Source: Akkermansia sp.
Lineage (GTDB): Bacteria > Verrucomicrobiota > Verrucomicrobiia > Verrucomicrobiales > Akkermansiaceae
Assembly: GCA_020047775.1 (NCBI GenBank)
Contig: JAIFNK010000277.1
Location: 1 to 5,641, forward strand
Direction of reading: 5' to 3'
Length of the DNA: 5,641 nt
This document shows positions 3,839 to 5,641 of this stretch, one piece after another (position 1 is the first letter of the stretch; the number at the start of each line of letters is the position of its first letter). Below the pieces are notes generated by a model. The model saw only the letters and a list, made by a program, of their open reading frames with translations. It ran no database searches and had not been told where the DNA came from. The position numbers and the translations under genes are program-made.

Positions 3839-5641
3839 TCACGATTTGTCTTCGTTGCCATAGGAGGCACCGTAGGAACCGTAGCCATAACGGTAGGCCT
3901 TGCCATAGCGGTTGGTTTGGTAATTACCATACGAGTAGTTTTGCCCGATGAGCCGGCGTTTTTCCGAGAAGCCGTTGAAGACGACGCCGTTGGGAGAATT
4001 ATGATCCTGGGCGAGCATGGAGATGGCACGGAGCACGGCACCTTTCGGGACGTACTCGGCGCGGACGACGAGACAGAAATTGTCCACTAGCGGGGCGATC
4101 ATGCGGGTGTCCGGCACGGCGAGCAGCGGGGCGGAGTCGATGACGACGAGGTCGTAGGCGTCGGTGGCGGTCTTGATTAATTCCTCGATTGAGCCGGCAT
4201 CGAGCAGTTCGCCCGGGTTGGGCGCGGCCTTGCCGGCGAGCATGAGGTGGAGATTCGGAGCACCGGTGTCGATCAGAATGGCTTCCTGGAAGGTCGCATT
4301 CCCGGTGAGCACTTCGGTCACGCCGTTGGAATGGGAATCCCGTTTGAGCCCGAAAATCTTGTGAACGGCGGGTTTCCGAAGGTCCAAGTCGATGAGCAGA
4401 GTGCGCTTGCCCTGATAGGCGGCGGCGAGCGCGAAATTACTGGAAACGAAGGTTTTTCCCTCACCGGGCAGGGCGCTGGTGAAAAGGGTGACACGGCGCT
4501 TTTTCTCGTCGCCAAGCAGGGAAACCGAAGCACGGAGCACGCGGAACATCTCGGCATAGGTGGTGGTGGAGTGGGCATCGCGGAACAAGAGCAAATTGCT
4601 CCAACGCTTGGCCGCTTCGTTCTCATTGCCTTTCTTGGAGGCGGGGCCGGCGGATTTGATGTCGATGGCGGAGATGGCGGCGAGCACAGGCAGCCCGCCC
4701 TCCCGCTCGAGTTGGGCAACGGTGTGGAACTTGTTATCGACACGGATGAACACCATCGCGAGAAGCAATCCGAATCCGAGCCCGCCGGCGGTGGCCAGCG
4801 CCATCACCTTGACGGCCACGGGAGAAACCGGTAGTCCGGGCAACTGGGCGAGGCTGCTGATGTCCATTTCCGACTCGACGGCCTGCTGGTTGATGTCGGC
4901 CTCCTGGATGCGCGTCAGAATGCTGTTGAAAACGCTGGTCTGGCTGTTGATCTCACTCTCAAGCACATTTCCGCGGGCGAGGAGGAGGCGGCGCGCGGTG
5001 GAGAGCTTGGTGATTTCATCGCCGGTGGACTCCTTCCACTCGGCGGCGTGGCTGTCCCAGTAGTCACGGTCTGCGGACGAATTAATGGCGGCGTCGAACT
5101 CCGAGAGGAAGCGCTTATTGACGGAGTTCTGTTCGGCGCTGGCCGTCACCATTTTCGGATGCTTCGGCAGGTAGCGGCGGGAGAGTTCGGCGACGGTGGC
5201 CTCACGGATTTCCAGGTCCTTGAGGGTGATGAGGGCGCGCTGGTAGTTGGCCATCGCGTTCTGAGCAGTCTGTAGCCGCTTGCGGGCGGACTCGGACTCC
5301 TCGACGAGGATCTGAAGGGAGGAGCTGCGGCCACTGCTGCGCGCACCGGTGAGTTCCGCCTGATACTCAATGGCGAGGCTGTCGGCGAGGGTCTTGGCCA
5401 CGGTAGGATCAGGATGGCTCACCATCACATCAAGGAGGCGGGTGCCGCGGCGCACGGAGATTTTGGTCCATGAGGAAATCGCCCCGGCGAGCGATGCCGG
5501 CGGTGGGACGCCAGCTTTTTCCGAAGCTTTGTCGGAGGATTTGGCAAACCACTTGGCCGCCCATTGCGGGAGCCAGACGACTTCTTCCGGCATCAATCCG
5601 GGCAGTGAGCGGATTTCCGGGCGGGAGGCGACTTTCTGGAG
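3839..5641 (-). CDS. Polysaccharide copolymerase / BY-type tyrosine autokinase, 5' end outside window
   Basis: This protein fuses a Wzz-like chain-length regulator to a cytoplasmic bacterial tyrosine kinase that controls exopolysaccharide polymerisation and export. About 600 residues are visible. The frame runs off the right edge, so the first membrane helix and N terminus are missing. In order: the end of the Wzz periplasmic domain, a long helical/coiled-coil stretch (about 5310-4860), a Pro-containing LPGLPVSP motif, the second membrane helix VKVMALATAGGLGFGLLLAM (about 4813-4754), YAEMFRVLRAS before the kinase, Walker A SALPGEGKT (4451-4477), Walker A' LLIDLDLRKP (4370-4399), Walker B DLVVIDSAP (4127-4153), and a C-terminal tyrosine cluster of nine Tyr (3860-3937). 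Autophosphorylation in that cluster is the known mode of BY-kinases. Small departures from common consensus are DLD for DAD in A' and SAP for the usual TPP after Walker B. No frame damage is seen. Confidence 0.95.
   Translation of the reverse strand, partial: LQKVASRPEIRSLPGLMPEEVVWLPQWAAKWFAKSSDKASEKAGVPPPASLAGAISSWTKISVRRGTRLLDVMVSHPDPTVAKTLADSLAIEYQAELTGARSSGRSSSLQILVEESESARKRLQTAQNAMANYQRALITLKDLEIREATVAELSRRYLPKHPKMVTASAEQNSVNKRFLSEFDAAINSSADRDYWDSHAAEWKESTGDEITKLSTARRLLLARGNVLESEINSQTSVFNSILTRIQEADINQQAVESEMDISSLAQLPGLPVSPVAVKVMALATAGGLGFGLLLAMVFIRVDNKFHTVAQLEREGGLPVLAAISAIDIKSAGPASKKGNENEAAKRWSNLLLFRDAHSTTTYAEMFRVLRASVSLLGDEKKRRVTLFTSALPGEGKTFVSSNFALAAAYQGKRTLLIDLDLRKPAVHKIFGLKRDSHSNGVTEVLTGNATFQEAILIDTGAPNLHLMLAGKAAPNPGELLDAGSIEELIKTATDAYDLVVIDSAPLLAVPDTRMIAPLVDNFCLVVRAEYVPKGAVLRAISMLAQDHNSPNGVVFNGFSEKRRLIGQNYSYGNYQTNRYGKAYRYGYGSYGASYGNEDKS
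3860..3937 (-). other. C-terminal Gly/Tyr autophosphorylation tail
   Basis: This is a part of the autokinase, not a separate gene. It encodes nine tyrosines in 26 residues, mostly as Y-G or x-Y-G units (NYSYGNYQTNRYGKAYRYGY, then GSYGASY). The tail is the expected target of transphosphorylation between kinase subunits, and its phosphorylation state would tune polymer length. Confidence 0.8.

Noticed and set aside
4247..4834. A 195-codon plus-strand frame inside the autokinase
   Set aside because: It is antisense to the Walker-motif region of a clear kinase, and its codons follow the kinase frame's GC pattern.
1..5641. tRNA, rRNA, transposase or integrase genes
   Set aside because: No cloverleaf, conserved rRNA stretch, DDE/tyrosine-recombinase motif or insertion-sequence ends were visible on either strand.

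Overview
This 5.6-kb window looks like chromosomal DNA from a GC-rich Verrucomicrobia-type bacterium (Luteolibacter/Haloferula-like). That assignment is an inference. It rests on an exosortase-associated polysaccharide locus, on a short uncharacterised protein of a type I associate with Verrucomicrobia and Planctomycetes, and on wide gaps filled with short dispersed repeats that I recall from such genomes. I could not run any search.

Layout from left to right. Positions 1-469 hold no convincing gene, only a mosaic of repeats and hairpins. Positions 470-1212 (minus strand) carry a two-gene toxin-antitoxin operon: a UPF0175-type antitoxin followed, with an ATGA overlap, by a DUF3368-type PIN-domain toxin. 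Positions 1213-1964 are mostly intergenic and include seven tandem 21-bp units (1358-1504) that stay open as a seven-residue protein repeat. Positions 1965-2333 (plus strand) encode a 122-residue conserved-looking protein of unknown function, followed by a strong intrinsic terminator at 2386-2418. Positions 2334-2616 are again repeat-rich.

The right half is an exopolysaccharide locus on the minus strand. The 3' part of a large polysaccharide copolymerase/BY-type tyrosine autokinase (3839-5641, cut by the window edge) lies upstream of an EpsI/DUF3485-like exosortase-associated protein (stop at 2617). Together they suggest control of polysaccharide chain length and export next to an exosortase-linked envelope function. 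No exosortase gene is visible here, and the 270-440 bp between the two genes is not recognisably coding.

The most noteworthy structural signals are these: the 7 x 21-bp repeat; a 65-bp element present twice with one mismatch, each time at the 3' end of a minus-strand gene and once supplying the stop codon; two diverged copies of a second element, only one of which keeps a perfect hairpin; and an exosortase-associated gene that lacks a plausible ATG start. I see no clear new defence or mobile system.
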